Source: Flavobacteriaceae bacterium
GTDB taxonomy: Bacteria > Bacteroidota > Bacteroidia > Flavobacteriales > Flavobacteriaceae
Direction: 5' to 3'
Length of the DNA stretch: 64,000 nucleotides
Assembly (NCBI GenBank): GCA_018402135.1
Contig: JAGYJF010000002.1
Coordinates: 1 to 64,000 of the forward strand
The position numbers were made by a program, and so were the translations under genes. The stretch's first letter is position 1; each line of letters opens with the position of its first letter. Below are positions 44,440 to 54,007 of this stretch, piece after piece. The notes under the pieces are model-generated. The model saw only the letters and a list, made by a program, of their open reading frames with translations. It was not told where the DNA came from and made no database searches.

Positions 44440-45582
44440 ATGCAAACAGTATATTTAGATAACGCAGCTACTACAGCACTTAAACCAGAAGTGATTGAGG
44501 CAATTACAAATGTGTTACAGAACAACTTCGGAAACGCTTCGTCATCACATAGTTATGGACGATCTTCTAAATCGTTAATTGAATCCTGTAGAAAGCAAAT
44601 AGCTGGCTATTTAAAGGTTTCGGCTTCGGAAATCGTATTTACTTCAGGTGGTACCGAGGCAGATAATTTGGTGTTGTTCAGCGCCGTTCGAGATTTGGAT
44701 GTCACCGAAATTATTACCTCTAAAATTGAACACCACGCAGTGCTACATACCGTACAGTACTTGCAACATTCACAGAATATTGAAGTGCAATATGTAAACA
44801 CTGATGTACATGGCCATATTGATTTAGCCCATCTTGAAATTCTATTGGCATCACCACATAAAAAGTTGGTGTCGCTCATGCATATCAATAACGAAATTGG
44901 CAATATTTTAGACCTAGAAAAAGTTGCCAAATTGTGCAAGTCACATAATGCCTTGTTTCATAGTGATACCGTTCAATCGGTGGGTCATTACCATATAGAT
45001 TTAAGCGCGATTCCAGTCGATTTTTTGGCTGCCAGCGCGCACAAATTTCACGGTCCGAAAGGTGTGGGTTTTTGTTTTATACGTAAGCATTCGGGCTTAA
45101 AACCACTATTATTAGGAGGTGAGCAGGAGCGAGGCCTTCGTGCTGGAACTGAGAGTATCCATAATATTGTGGGAATGGCTAAAGCACTTGAATTGGCTTA
45201 CGATTCACTTGAAAAAGAACAGCAACACATAGAAGATTTAAAACGCTATTTTATTGACAAACTACAGCAAATTGAAGGCGTTATTTTTAACGGAAATTGT
45301 TTAGACTTTCAAAATAGTGCCTATACCATTGTGAACATTCAAGTACCTTTGAGTGAAGCGAAAGCCACCATGATGCAGTTTCAATTAGATTTAAAGGGAA
45401 TTGCCTGTTCTAAAGGAAGTGCTTGTCAAAGCGGAAGTGCGCAAGTATCACATGTTCTAGCTGAAATTCAGACTTCTGAAATGTTAAAAAAACCATCAAT
45501 TCGTTTTTCATTTAGTATTTTTAACACCAAAGCGGATATTGACTATGTTGTCAAAGTTTTAACCGATATGATTCATTCCTAA
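44440..45582 (+). CDS. Cysteine desulfurase (IscS/NifS type)
   Basis: A 380-residue PLP enzyme releasing sulfur from cysteine. Seen: YLDNAATTALKPEV at the N terminus, PLP-binding Lys202 in ASAHKFHGPKGVG, and the active-site loop SKGSACQSGS with Cys329. It follows its own near-leaderless promoter and is 2 bp from the next gene. No Fe-S scaffold genes adjoin, so the sulfur acceptor is unknown. Confidence 0.93.
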   Translation: MQTVYLDNAATTALKPEVIEAITNVLQNNFGNASSSHSYGRSSKSLIESCRKQIAGYLKVSASEIVFTSGGTEADNLVLFSAVRDLDVTEIITSKIEHHAVLHTVQYLQHSQNIEVQYVNTDVHGHIDLAHLEILLASPHKKLVSLMHINNEIGNILDLEKVAKLCKSHNALFHSDTVQSVGHYHIDLSAIPVDFLAASAHKFHGPKGVGFCFIRKHSGLKPLLLGGEQERGLRAGTESIHNIVGMAKALELAYDSLEKEQQHIEDLKRYFIDKLQQIEGVIFNGNCLDFQNSAYTIVNIQVPLSEAKATMMQFQLDLKGIACSKGSACQSGSAQVSHVLAEIQTSEMLKKPSIRFSFSIFNTKADIDYVVKVLTDMIHS

Positions 45583-45584
45583 AA

Positions 45585-46373
45585 ATGCTCAATTACAATA
45601 CCTATTTATTGAATGAAAAAACCCCTTGGGTGACATTTGTGCACGGTGCAGGTGGCAGTTCGTCTATTTGGTTTAAGCAGATCAGAGCCTACAAAAAGGA
45701 GTTTAATGTGTTGGTATTAGATTTGAGAGGTCATGGCAACAGCAAGCCACAACTGAAAGATGCCTTTAATACAAAATATACGTTCGATTCTATAACACAC
45801 GATATCATTGAAGTGTTGGATTATTTGAAAATTGAAACTTCGCACTTTGTAGGTATTTCTTTAGGAACGATTTTAATACGCAATCTTGCTGAGATGCATC
45901 CAGAGCGCGTTCAAAGTATGATTATGGGCGGCGCCATTATGAAGTTAGATATGCGTTCGCAATTATTAATGCGGGTTGGTGTTATTTTTAAATCGGTGAT
46001 ACCGTATATGTACCTATATAAGTTGTTTGCGTTTATCATCATGCCTCGTAAAAACCATAAACAGTCAAGATTATTATTCGTAAATGAAGCTAAAAAATTG
46101 TATCAGAAGGAATTTGTAAGATGGTTTAAACTTACCTCTGAAATAAATCCATTATTGCGATTTTTTAGAGCTAAGGATATCAAAATTCCAACTTTATATG
46201 TGATGGGCGAGCAAGATTATTTATTCTTACCAACTATTAGAAAAATTTCTGAATCGCACGTTGTTTCTACCTTACTTGTGGTACCTGATTGTGGACACGT
46301 TGTTAATATTGAACAACACGATGTATTTAATACAGAAACGCTTAAGTTTTTAAAACAGCTTTCTATAGCTTAA
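45585..46373 (+). CDS. Alpha/beta hydrolase
   Basis: A 262-residue alpha/beta hydrolase with oxyanion motif VHGAGGSS, LDLRGHGNS, nucleophile elbow VGISLGT with Ser92 and C-terminal CGHVVNIEQ (His). Substrate unknown. It starts 2 bp after the cysteine desulfurase stop and its last 4 bases overlap the convergent TonB receptor end. Confidence 0.9.
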   Translation: MLNYNTYLLNEKTPWVTFVHGAGGSSSIWFKQIRAYKKEFNVLVLDLRGHGNSKPQLKDAFNTKYTFDSITHDIIEVLDYLKIETSHFVGISLGTILIRNLAEMHPERVQSMIMGGAIMKLDMRSQLLMRVGVIFKSVIPYMYLYKLFAFIIMPRKNHKQSRLLFVNEAKKLYQKEFVRWFKLTSEINPLLRFFRAKDIKIPTLYVMGEQDYLFLPTIRKISESHVVSTLLVVPDCGHVVNIEQHDVFNTETLKFLKQLSIA

Positions 46374-48895
46374 AGCTGTGCCGTTAATCGTAAATTAAAA
46401 ACCCTTGGTGTCAGGAAATTTGGAATAGCGAATTGTGCCTTGCTATTAACGTCGCGAACCCAAGTATTGGTGATAGAGTTTTGATTGTTGAAGATGTTAT
46501 AAATTTCAAACCCTATTGATAAGGCCTTAAAATGGCGTTTCCAATTGCTGTATTCTTTTTCAGCGTTTACCATATCGTATAAAAATCCAGCATCCGCACG
46601 GCGGTAATCTCTCAATCTAAATTGAAAATCATAAGGATCGGCATAACTTGGCGATCCACCCGGGACACCCGTATTATATACCAAATTTAGGTACATTTTT
46701 AAATCTGGTATATTGGGTACATAATCCTGAAACAAAACGCCGAACTTTAAACGCTGATCGGTTGGGCGTGCAATATATCCACGGTCGTCTATATTTTCCT
46801 CTGTTTTTAAATATCCAAAACTGAACCAGGATTCAGTCCCTGGAACAAATTCACCATTGAGTCGCATGTCTAAACCGTAAGCATAGGCTTCGGCGTTGTT
46901 GCGAGCGCGGTATCTTATTCGTACGTTTTCTAAGGTGTAAGGGTTTACATCGGTGAGTCCTTTGTAATAAGCTTCGGCAACCAATTTAAAGGGGCGATCC
47001 CACATTTGGAAACTGTGTTCAATTCCCAATACCACATGAAAGGACTGCTGTGCCTTTACCTCAGGTCGCACAATTCCAGATGAATCTCGTAATTCTCGAT
47101 AAAATGGTGGTTGGTAATACAAGCCACCAGCCACTCTAAATAGAATATCCTTATTCCAATTGGGTTTGATGGCGAATTGCGCGCGCGGACTAAACACAGT
47201 TTGGGTGTTCGATTCGAGTCCGACGCCGCTAACCGTCCAATTATGCGCTCTAACGCCTGCATTGTAAAACACCTCATGATTGCCAATATATCCGCGTTTA
47301 CTCCATTGTACCGAGGCCTGAACACGGTCTATTTGCACAAAATTTGTTGCGCGTATATTTTGAAAGGCTACCAACGGACCAGAAAATGGTTCGTATGGTT
47401 GGTTATTTGGGATGTTGAAATTTGGTGGACGAATCGAAAACCCAGCCGAATCTATAACTTCCCATTCTACCAATCGGTCTCTAAAATCTTCGTGGGTGTA
47501 TTTTAAGGACCATTCTACAGTTGAATTTTCGTCAATTTTATAATCGCCATTGTGTTGAATGGTGGTAATTAAAGCATCTAAATCATTGCGCGCATGGGTG
47601 AGTTGCGAACCAATGCCTTCGCTAAACTCAACTTCACCTAAATTTTCGTCGCCTATGTTGGTGTTAACTTCTCCTAAACGATAACGCGCTAGAATGTCAA
47701 AATACTCTTGTTCGGTCGTGTGGTAGGTTGAAGCAATAAGTTTGAGGGTTAAATCATCATTTACGAAGTAATTGGCTTTTAATGCGCCAAATAGTGTTTG
47801 GTACTGCGATTTTTCTTGACCGTCATAAAACACCAATAAGGCAATAGGATTTTGTAGGGTTCCAAAATTGGTTTGGCGGTTGGTAGGTTTAAAATTGTAC
47901 TGATTTAAGGAAGCATTTCCTAGAAAATCTAAATGAAATTTATCACTAAAACGATAGGTCATAAATGCTTGAGCGTCCATAAAAACAGGCTCAACAGCAC
48001 CTTCTGTTTCTAGCGAACCCAGCAATAAACTGTTATCGCGATACCTAATGCCAGTAATGGCTGAAAATTTTGAATCTTTCGAAATGGTTTCAACAGCAAT
48101 ACTTCCGCCTAGTAAACTCAAATCTGCACGCACCCCAAAATCAACTGGTGTGCGATAGGTGATATCTAAAACAGATGAAATTTTATCGCCGTATTTGGCT
48201 TGAAACCCACCAGCTGAAAAATCTACATTTTGAACCAAATCCGTATTTACAAAACTCAATCCTTCTTGGTTACCAGAACGAATTAAAAAGGGTCGGTACA
48301 CTTCAATTTCATTCACATATACCAAGTTTTCGTCAAAATTTCCACCTCTAACAGAATACTGGGTACTTAATTCATTCGAAATATTAACACCGGGTAAGGT
48401 TTTTAAAATGTTCTCAACACCTGGTTGTGCACCTTTTATGGTTCTGAGGATTTCTGGAGAAATACTCGTGACGCCTTCAACATTTTTTCGGGTATTACCT
48501 TTAAGAATAACCGTTTCTATTTGCTCAACGTTAACCAACATCACTGGATTGAATTCAAAATCTTGACCATTCTTAAGGTTGACTGTGATTTCTATGATTT
48601 TATGGGAGATGTGCTTAAAAGTTATCTTAATATCTTGATTTGATGGAATTTTCAATAAGTAAAACCCGTTGCTATTGGTAGTAGTGCCATCGTTGGTACT
48701 GGATTGAATGCTAACTTCTGGAATAGGTCTTTGGAATTCGTCTAAAACAACTCCTTTAACAGTTGCAGTTTGAGATATAAGTAATGCTGGAAATAACAAA
48801 ACTAATAGAAAAATCGTCGTAAAATATGGTTTCAAGCGGCTATAAAATTTACTTTCTAAAAAACGTCGCTTCAAATGTAGTATTATTTCCCACAT
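46370..48895 (-). CDS. TonB-dependent outer-membrane receptor with carboxypeptidase-like extension
   Basis: About 841 residues. After the signal peptide a carboxypeptidase-regulatory-like beta domain (TATVKGVVLDEFQRPIPEVSIQ) is followed by the plug (ILRTIKGAQPGVENILKTLPGVNIS, YSVRGGNFDENLVYVNEIEVYRP) and a long beta-barrel ending ...FNLRLTAQL. Probable nutrient or siderophore importer; no partner SusD gene is nearby. Start is uncertain: ATG at 48895 overlaps the upstream M23 gene, whereas TTG at 48835 would give a neat signal peptide (MKPYFTTIFLLVLLFPALL) 13 bp after that gene. Confidence 0.9.
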   Translation of the reverse strand: MWEIILHLKRRFLESKFYSRLKPYFTTIFLLVLLFPALLISQTATVKGVVLDEFQRPIPEVSIQSSTNDGTTTNSNGFYLLKIPSNQDIKITFKHISHKIIEITVNLKNGQDFEFNPVMLVNVEQIETVILKGNTRKNVEGVTSISPEILRTIKGAQPGVENILKTLPGVNISNELSTQYSVRGGNFDENLVYVNEIEVYRPFLIRSGNQEGLSFVNTDLVQNVDFSAGGFQAKYGDKISSVLDITYRTPVDFGVRADLSLLGGSIAVETISKDSKFSAITGIRYRDNSLLLGSLETEGAVEPVFMDAQAFMTYRFSDKFHLDFLGNASLNQYNFKPTNRQTNFGTLQNPIALLVFYDGQEKSQYQTLFGALKANYFVNDDLTLKLIASTYHTTEQEYFDILARYRLGEVNTNIGDENLGEVEFSEGIGSQLTHARNDLDALITTIQHNGDYKIDENSTVEWSLKYTHEDFRDRLVEWEVIDSAGFSIRPPNFNIPNNQPYEPFSGPLVAFQNIRATNFVQIDRVQASVQWSKRGYIGNHEVFYNAGVRAHNWTVSGVGLESNTQTVFSPRAQFAIKPNWNKDILFRVAGGLYYQPPFYRELRDSSGIVRPEVKAQQSFHVVLGIEHSFQMWDRPFKLVAEAYYKGLTDVNPYTLENVRIRYRARNNAEAYAYGLDMRLNGEFVPGTESWFSFGYLKTEENIDDRGYIARPTDQRLKFGVLFQDYVPNIPDLKMYLNLVYNTGVPGGSPSYADPYDFQFRLRDYRRADAGFLYDMVNAEKEYSNWKRHFKALSIGFEIYNIFNNQNSITNTWVRDVNSKAQFAIPNFLTPRVFNLRLTAQL

Positions 48896-50538
48896 TATCG
48901 GTAACAATAATTTTCAATTCGTTTCTTGTATCTGTAACGGCCATATCATTAAAATCGTGTGTGAGTAAGCCAGTTTTGTAATCGTATTCCATTAAAATAA
49001 ACTTATCATTCACAGTAGCCCGGTAGCTACTAATACCTGAAAGATCGTCGCTAATCTTCACTTTTAAGTAGCGATAATTACTTAACCACTTGCCGTTCTG
49101 AAAATTTACGGGCGTTACGTTTGGTGCTTTTTCATCGGCTTTCAATATAAATTTCCCCAGTGTTTTGGTATAGGCTGTTAAAAGGTCACCTTTTTTGATG
49201 GTAGGTATGTAATTGATATATTTTCTGTACCCAGTTATTTTGCCTACAAATAACTTGTTTTTATCGCCGTCTTGATATTGGCTGATATCATAGTTAATTC
49301 CAATGTTTTTCTGCAAGGGTATGACATCTTGGTGGAAATGAAGGGTATCTCCACTCACTCTAAAATCTACAGTTACATCATCGTAGAATGTATTATCGGG
49401 AATGTATACAGAAACATGCTGGTCTTCTATAGGTAGTTGCATCATTGGCATAAATATAATGATGGTAAGGTTGATGGTTTATTTTTTGTAGTTTTTCTTC
49501 TGGTTTTGCACCGGTTACCGAAACCGTTACGGTAGAGGTGTTTCCCTGAAAATCACTTACATCAATTTTATAAATACTGTTGATGCTGTCTTCAACTTTT
49601 ATATAGCCGTCGTCTATGACATCTTTAAACATGGTTAATGGATTGTTTGGCTCAACGAAGAGTTTTTTTATAAAAGAGCGCTTTGTTTTATAAAACTCGT
49701 AATCAACTAGCCTATTAAGATGAGAAGTTTCATCGAAGCTAAAACGCTTAAAATCTATTTCAAAGTTTTTAATGCCATTAACCGTTGTTGTAATATTACT
49801 AACCCCATTTTTATTGGCTGCCAAATCTTGCTGATCGTAAGTACTAATACCAAATCCAATTGCACCATAAGCAGTAAGCGGTTCAACTTCAAAGCTAGCG
49901 TTTCCTCTTGGGATCAAGCGTAATTCGGTACGTTCATTTTTACCATTTATAAAACTGTTTACGTCTTTTGGATAGGCATATAACTTCTGAATTGTTGGAG
50001 GCTTGGTGTCTTTAACATCAATACCAAATAACAAGGGGTTAATGGGGCGCTCCAAATTATCGCGAATTTCAAAATGCAAATGCGGACCACCAGAGCTGCC
50101 AGTATTTCCAGAAAAGGCAATAATGTCTCCTTGGTTAACTAATAGTTCATCTGCTTGAGGGAATAATTCAATTTCATAAGTGCCGCGTTCGTATTGAATC
50201 GTTTTTAAATAGGTTTCTAATTTGGGTGCTAATTTTTGTAGATGTGCATAAACGCTTACGTAACCATTAGGGTGAGTAACGTATAATGCTTTGCCATAAC
50301 CGTAGTGCGCAATTTTAATTCTACTCACATAACCATCGGCGACGGCATAGACTTTCATGCCTTCTACTTGTTGTGTTTTTATATCGAGTCCGGAGTGAAA
50401 GTGATTGTTACGCAATTCGCCGAAAGTACCCGATAAAACAGTAGTAATATCTAAAGGATTCATAAAATAATCCTGCGGATACGGCGACTGACTCAGTGCT
50501 AATTGTATTGGTATGAGTAAGATGAAGCAATATTTCAT
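48849..50538 (-). pseudogene. M23-family metallopeptidase, split by a frame change
   Basis: The first frame (50538 to 49393, 381 residues) has a signal peptide and the M23 site: HFHSGLDI (His...Asp), and GPHLHFEIRD (HxH). It turns unnatural after ANDATTY (RRPACFCIHSR, stop). The next frame, from about 49451 down to 48849, continues with EDQHVSVYIPDNTFYDDV, typical of the beta-rich tail of this exported family. Shifting by +1 near 49430 (skipping one base) joins them into about 562 residues, a usual length for Bacteroidota M23 proteins. The catalytic domain is intact. A sequencing error or a real mutation is possible. Confidence 0.8.
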
Positions 50539-50660
50539 GATGAGGGATTTAACAGCTAATTTATTAATTTAGTTGGTATTAACCATACAAAAGCTAAACA
50601 ATTTATTAATAAACACTTAACAATCTATAATGCCTATTTTTAAAAATTATTGTAAAAGAA

Positions 50661-50691
50661 TTGTAATATATCAATACTAATATTAACTTTG
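50661..50691 (+). promoter_or_regulatory. Promoter of the coiled-coil/zapA genes (TTG-N20-TAACTTTG)
   Basis: TTG at 50661-50663 and TAACTTTG at 50684-50691 are separated by 20 bases, close to the Bacteroidota arrangement TTG-N19-TAnnTTTG. The box ends 24 bp before the ATG at 50716. Confidence 0.65.
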
Positions 50692-50715
50692 TTAACGAAG
50701 TATTGAATTTTATAA

Positions 50716-51006
50716 ATGAGTAAAATTGAAGATATTGTTGATTCTTTAGAGAATAAAATTAGTAAGATTTTACACCGACAAGAGGTTTTAAAGCAAACCA
50801 ATGCCAAGTTATCTGAAGAATTAAAACAATGCCAGCAAAAAGTAGTATATCAACAAGAGCAAATAAACTCTTGGGTTGAAAAATACGAATCACTCAAAAT
50901 TGCAAATTCAATGCTGGGCAGTGATGATAATAAACGAGATACTAAGCTCAAAATAAATACGCTAATTAGAGAAATTGATAATTGTATTGCGCAATTGTCA
51001 GAATAA
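50716..51006 (+). CDS. Coiled-coil protein upstream of zapA (ZapB-like)
   Basis: A 96-residue, almost entirely helical protein with heptads (VDSLENKISKILHRQEVLK, LSEELKQCQQKVVYQQEQI) forming a coiled coil, like the division protein ZapB. Adjacent zapA supports a cell-division role, but the match is structural only. It begins 24 bp after a promoter and ends 6 bp before zapA. Confidence 0.8.
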   Translation: MSKIEDIVDSLENKISKILHRQEVLKQTNAKLSEELKQCQQKVVYQQEQINSWVEKYESLKIANSMLGSDDNKRDTKLKINTLIREIDNCIAQLSE

Positions 51007-51012
51007 CAAACG

Positions 51013-51306
51013 ATGCCAGAGCCATTAAAAATTAAGCTTTCAGTTGCCAATAGGGTGTATCCGCTCACTATTGACCCAAGCCAAGAAGAAGGTTTAAGAA
51101 TTGCGGCGAAGAAAATTGAAACTATGATTAGCCAATTTGAGCAAAACTACTCAGTGCGTGATAAACAAGATGTTTTAGCCATGTGTGCTTTACAATTTGC
51201 CGCACAAGTAGAACAAAAAACAATAGATAAAGCATATGTTAATGAAGAAGTTGAAACAAAGCTGGTTGCTTTAAACGACTTACTTCAAGAGCATTTAAGC
51301 TCGTAA
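51013..51306 (+). CDS. zapA: Cell division protein ZapA
   Basis: A 97-residue protein: beta strands KIKLSVANRVYPLTIDPSQEE, then AAKKIETMISQFEQNY and a C-terminal helix, the ZapA layout. ZapA stabilises FtsZ filaments at midcell. It follows the coiled-coil gene by 6 bp and is followed by 6S RNA, as in several bacteria where zapA and ssrS adjoin. Confidence 0.9.
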   Translation: MPEPLKIKLSVANRVYPLTIDPSQEEGLRIAAKKIETMISQFEQNYSVRDKQDVLAMCALQFAAQVEQKTIDKAYVNEEVETKLVALNDLLQEHLSS

Positions 51307-51330
51307 ACGTTCTTTAAAATACAAAGGTTA

Positions 51331-51502
51331 CTGCCTACATTAGTTATTATTTTTTTGATAAACTCAACGTTAATTCTTTAAAAAGGGTGAGTTTAAGTTG
51401 TGAAAGCGTGCTGCCTAGAGCAGATTTTTGAGCAGCTTGTTAGCCCTAAACTTGTTTTTAAGGAGTTTATACAGAATCCAAAACTGATGTAGGCTTTTTT
51501 TT
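51331..51502 (+). ncRNA. ssrS: 6S RNA (flavobacterial type)
   Basis: The 217-bp gap between zapA and rny holds a structured RNA. The outer arms, GCCTACATTAG (51333-51343) and CTGATGTAGGC (51484-51494), pair along 11 positions with one G-U, followed by a T run that could act as terminator. The enclosed 140 bases include the runs AAAGGGTGAG and TTAGCCCTAA. A closing stem of this kind, length about 165 nt, and position after zapA match the 6S-Flavo RNA family (recalled as RF01685). 6S RNA mimics an open promoter and binds RNA polymerase. Confidence 0.8.
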
Positions 51503-51523
51503 ACAATTAATTTAAATATAAAC

Positions 51524-53101
51524 ATGGACATTAATACAATGCTAATCATAGTTGCAACCCTTGTGGCTGGTTTGGTAATCGGTTATCTTATAGCCAAATC
51601 ACTCGAAAAAGCTAGTGCCTCAAAGTTGATAGAATCAGCAAAAGCGGAAGCAGATGTAATTTTGAAACAAGCAACTGCAGAAGGCGAAAGTCTTAAAAAG
51701 GATAAAATTTTACAGGCCAAAGAAAAATTTATCGAATTAAAAGCGGCTCATGAAGAAGTCATTTTATCGCGCGATAAAAAAATGGCTGAAGCCGAAAAGC
51801 GCACCCGAGATAAAGAATCTCAAGTGTCTGGCGAGATGGCCAAGAGCAAAAAAATCAATCAAGATTTAGAAGACAAAATCAAGGATTACGACTTCAGACT
51901 TGAATTCTTAGAAAAGAAAAAAGTAGAAATTGAAAAAGCTCAGAAAAGTCAGATAAAGCAGCTTGAAGTGATTTCAGGTCTGTCAGCTGAAGATGCCAAA
52001 CAACAACTCATAGAGTCTTTAAAAGGCGAAGCGAAATCCGATGCCATGGCCTACGTTCAAGACACCATTGAAGAAGCAAAACTCACCGCACAACAAGAAG
52101 CTAAAAAAATTATCATCAATACCATTCAACGTATTGGTACCGAAGAGGCGATAGACAATTGCGTATCGGTTTTCAATATTGAATCAGATGATGTTAAAGG
52201 TAGAATCATCGGCCGCGAAGGTAGAAACATTCGTGCTATAGAAGCTGCCACTGGTGTAGAAATTATTGTAGACGACACACCTGAAGCCATTATTTTATCT
52301 TGTTTTGACTCGGTAAGACGCGAGGTCGCTAGATTGTCTCTGCACAAATTAGTAACCGACGGTCGTATCCATCCAGCGCGAATTGAAGAGATTGTTGAAA
52401 AAACGCAAAAGCAAATTGAACAAGAAATTATAGAAGTTGGTAAACGCACTGTTATTGATTTAGGAATTCACGGTTTACATCCTGAATTAATCAAGTTAGT
52501 AGGGCGCATGAAATACCGTTCTTCTTACGGACAAAATCTATTACAACACTCGCGTGAAGTAGCAAAACTCTGTGGCGTAATGGCGGCAGAATTAGGTTTA
52601 AATACCAAACTAGCCAAACGCGCCGGATTGTTACATGATATTGGTAAAGTGCCAGATTCTGAAGCCGACATGGAAACACCGCATGCTATTTTAGGGATGC
52701 AATGGGCTGAAAAATATGGCGAAAAACCAGAGGTGTGCAACGCCATTGGCGCGCACCACGACGAAATAGAAATGACGACCTTACTGTCACCAATCATACA
52801 GGTTTGTGATGCTATTTCAGGCGCCCGACCAGGTGCACGACGTCAAGTATTGGATTCGTATATACAGCGTTTAAAAGATTTAGAAGATGTAGCCTTTGGT
52901 TTCAATGGCGTTAAAAAAGCCTATGCTATTCAAGCCGGTAGAGAATTGCGAGTTATTGTGGAAAGCGAAAAGGTTTCCGACGAAATAGCCGCTAAATTAT
53001 CGTTTGAAATCTCTCAGAAAATCCAAACGGACATGACCTATCCCGGTCAGGTTAAAGTAACCGTTATTAGAGAGACCAGAGCCGTCAACGTAGCTAAGTA
53101 A
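51524..53101 (+). CDS. rny: Ribonuclease Y
   Basis: A 525-residue endoribonuclease initiating mRNA decay. N-terminal membrane helix ([18 protein letters not shown]), long coiled coil to about residue 190, KH domain ([20 protein letters not shown]) and HD domain with HSREVAKLC and [10 protein letters not shown] carrying the metal-binding His-Asp pair. Complete length. Follows 6S RNA and ends in a terminator. Confidence 0.96.
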   Translation: MDINTMLIIVATLVAGLVIGYLIAKSLEKASASKLIESAKAEADVILKQATAEGESLKKDKILQAKEKFIELKAAHEEVILSRDKKMAEAEKRTRDKESQVSGEMAKSKKINQDLEDKIKDYDFRLEFLEKKKVEIEKAQKSQIKQLEVISGLSAEDAKQQLIESLKGEAKSDAMAYVQDTIEEAKLTAQQEAKKIIINTIQRIGTEEAIDNCVSVFNIESDDVKGRIIGREGRNIRAIEAATGVEIIVDDTPEAIILSCFDSVRREVARLSLHKLVTDGRIHPARIEEIVEKTQKQIEQEIIEVGKRTVIDLGIHGLHPELIKLVGRMKYRSSYGQNLLQHSREVAKLCGVMAAELGLNTKLAKRAGLLHDIGKVPDSEADMETPHAILGMQWAEKYGEKPEVCNAIGAHHDEIEMTTLLSPIIQVCDAISGARPGARRQVLDSYIQRLKDLEDVAFGFNGVKKAYAIQAGRELRVIVESEKVSDEIAAKLSFEISQKIQTDMTYPGQVKVTVIRETRAVNVAK

Positions 53102-53124
53102 TTTTCAAAAAAACCTATAAAATT

Positions 53125-53149
53125 AAGCTGCCAATCGGCGGCTTTTTTT
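53125..53149 (+). terminator. Intrinsic terminator of rny
   Basis: AAGCTGCC (53125-53132) pairs with GGCGGCTT (53137-53144; one G-U) around AATC, then a T7 run. It lies 23 bp after the rny stop. Confidence 0.9.
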
Positions 53150-53192
53150 GTGTTAAGATTTCCTTAATCTACTTATAAAATCAAGCATTCCT

Positions 53193-53222
53193 TTGGCTAG
53201 GCATATATAATCTGTACTTTTG
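53193..53222 (+). promoter_or_regulatory. Consensus promoter of the FKBP gene (TTG-N19-TACTTTTG)
   Basis: TTG at 53193-53195 and TACTTTTG at 53215-53222 lie exactly 19 bases apart, matching the Bacteroidota -33/-7 consensus TTG-N19-TAnnTTTG. The box ends 49 bp before the ATG. Confidence 0.8.
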
Positions 53223-53271
53223 CAATAATTTACAGCACAATGCTATAAGTTGAAATTTTAAAATTAAATTT

Positions 53272-53703
53272 ATGAGTCAAGTAAAAGAAAACAACACTGT
53301 AAAAGTACATTACACGGGAAAAATAACAGCCAACGGTCAGGTTTTTGACAGTTCCTTAGAGCGCGAACCATTAGAGTTCACCTTAGGTCAGGGCCAGTTA
53401 ATTCCTGGTTTTGAAAACGGCGTTGTTAACATGAAACTAAACGAAAAGAAAATTATTAATATTCCTAAAGAAGAAGCTTATGGCGAAGTTCGTGAGGAGC
53501 TTTTTCAAGAAGTGAAAAAGGAGGAATTACCTCAAGATATGGAGCCAGAAGTTGGTATGGGCTTGGTATCTCGCGGTCCCGACGGTCGTGAGCACCAATT
53601 GCGTGTTGCCGAGGTTAAAGATGCAAGCATCATTGTTGATGCCAACCATCCCTTGGCTGGTCAAGATTTAACTTTTGAAATTGAAGTTTTAGAAATTAAG
53701 TAA
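53272..53703 (+). CDS. FKBP-type peptidyl-prolyl cis-trans isomerase (SlyD-like)
   Basis: A 143-residue cytosolic isomerase. The FKBP core is seen as HYTGKITANGQVFDSS and LGQGQLIPGFENGV, with an IF insert (REELFQEVKKEELPQDMEPEVG) as in SlyD, and the closing ANHPLAGQDLTFEIEVL. No signal peptide and no His-rich tail, so it is a short SlyD relative. It acts in folding of proline-containing proteins. Single-gene transcript with a clear promoter. Confidence 0.94.
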   Translation: MSQVKENNTVKVHYTGKITANGQVFDSSLEREPLEFTLGQGQLIPGFENGVVNMKLNEKKIINIPKEEAYGEVREELFQEVKKEELPQDMEPEVGMGLVSRGPDGREHQLRVAEVKDASIIVDANHPLAGQDLTFEIEVLEIK

Positions 53704-53730
53704 TTCTACAACGTCATTTATAATAATATA

Positions 53731-53761
53731 AAGGTAATGTTCTATTTGGGCGTTACCTTTT
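53731..53761 (+). terminator. Terminator of the FKBP gene
   Basis: AAGGTAATG (53731-53739) pairs with CGTTACCTT (53751-53759; one G-U) around 11 bases, followed by a short T4 run. Confidence 0.7.
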
Positions 53762-53801
53762 GCTATTTATGTAGGTTGCATAACTTTAAAACTTAGTCAA
53801 A

Positions 53802-53880
53802 GCAAAAGGTCGGGCTTTCCGAACTCGCGTCCCTCTTGCATCGGGAGCGCTCAAACAGTGCTGCAATCCCTAACGCGCAT
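53802..53880. repeat. Probable dispersed intergenic repeat, GC-richer than surroundings
   Basis: GTCGGGCTTTCCGAACTCGC (53810-53829), then ...GCAATCCCTAACGCGCAT. From memory, closely similar GTCGGGCT...ATCCCTAACGCG sequences occur many times in the intergenic space of Bacteroidota. It lies in the 301-bp gap between the FKBP and xerD genes, followed directly by two simple-sequence arrays. The base composition contrasts with the AT-rich flanks. Confidence 0.5.
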
Positions 53881-53889
53881 TGAAATTAT

Positions 53890-53938
53890 AAATTCCAAAA
53901 TCCAAAATCCAAAATCCAAATTCCAAATTCCAAATTCC
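53890..53938. repeat. Heptamer tandem array, AAAATCC/AAATTCC x 7
   Basis: Seven 7-bp units: TAATTCC-like first unit (53890-53896), three AAAATCC, then three AAATTCC (to 53938). A single base (A or T at position 4) separates the two unit types. No gene overlaps it. Confidence 0.85.
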
Positions 53939-53967
53939 AAAAATCAATCTTGATAACTAAATAGACC

Positions 53968-54007
53968 AATAACCCAATAACCCAATAACCCAATAACTCA
54001 ATAACTA
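53968..54007. repeat. Octamer tandem array, AATAACCC x 3 then degenerate copies
   Basis: Units of 8 bp: AATAACCC at 53968, 53976 and 53984, then AATAACTC (53992) and AATAACTA (54000-54007). The last unit includes the stop codon of xerD on the minus strand. Confidence 0.85.
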
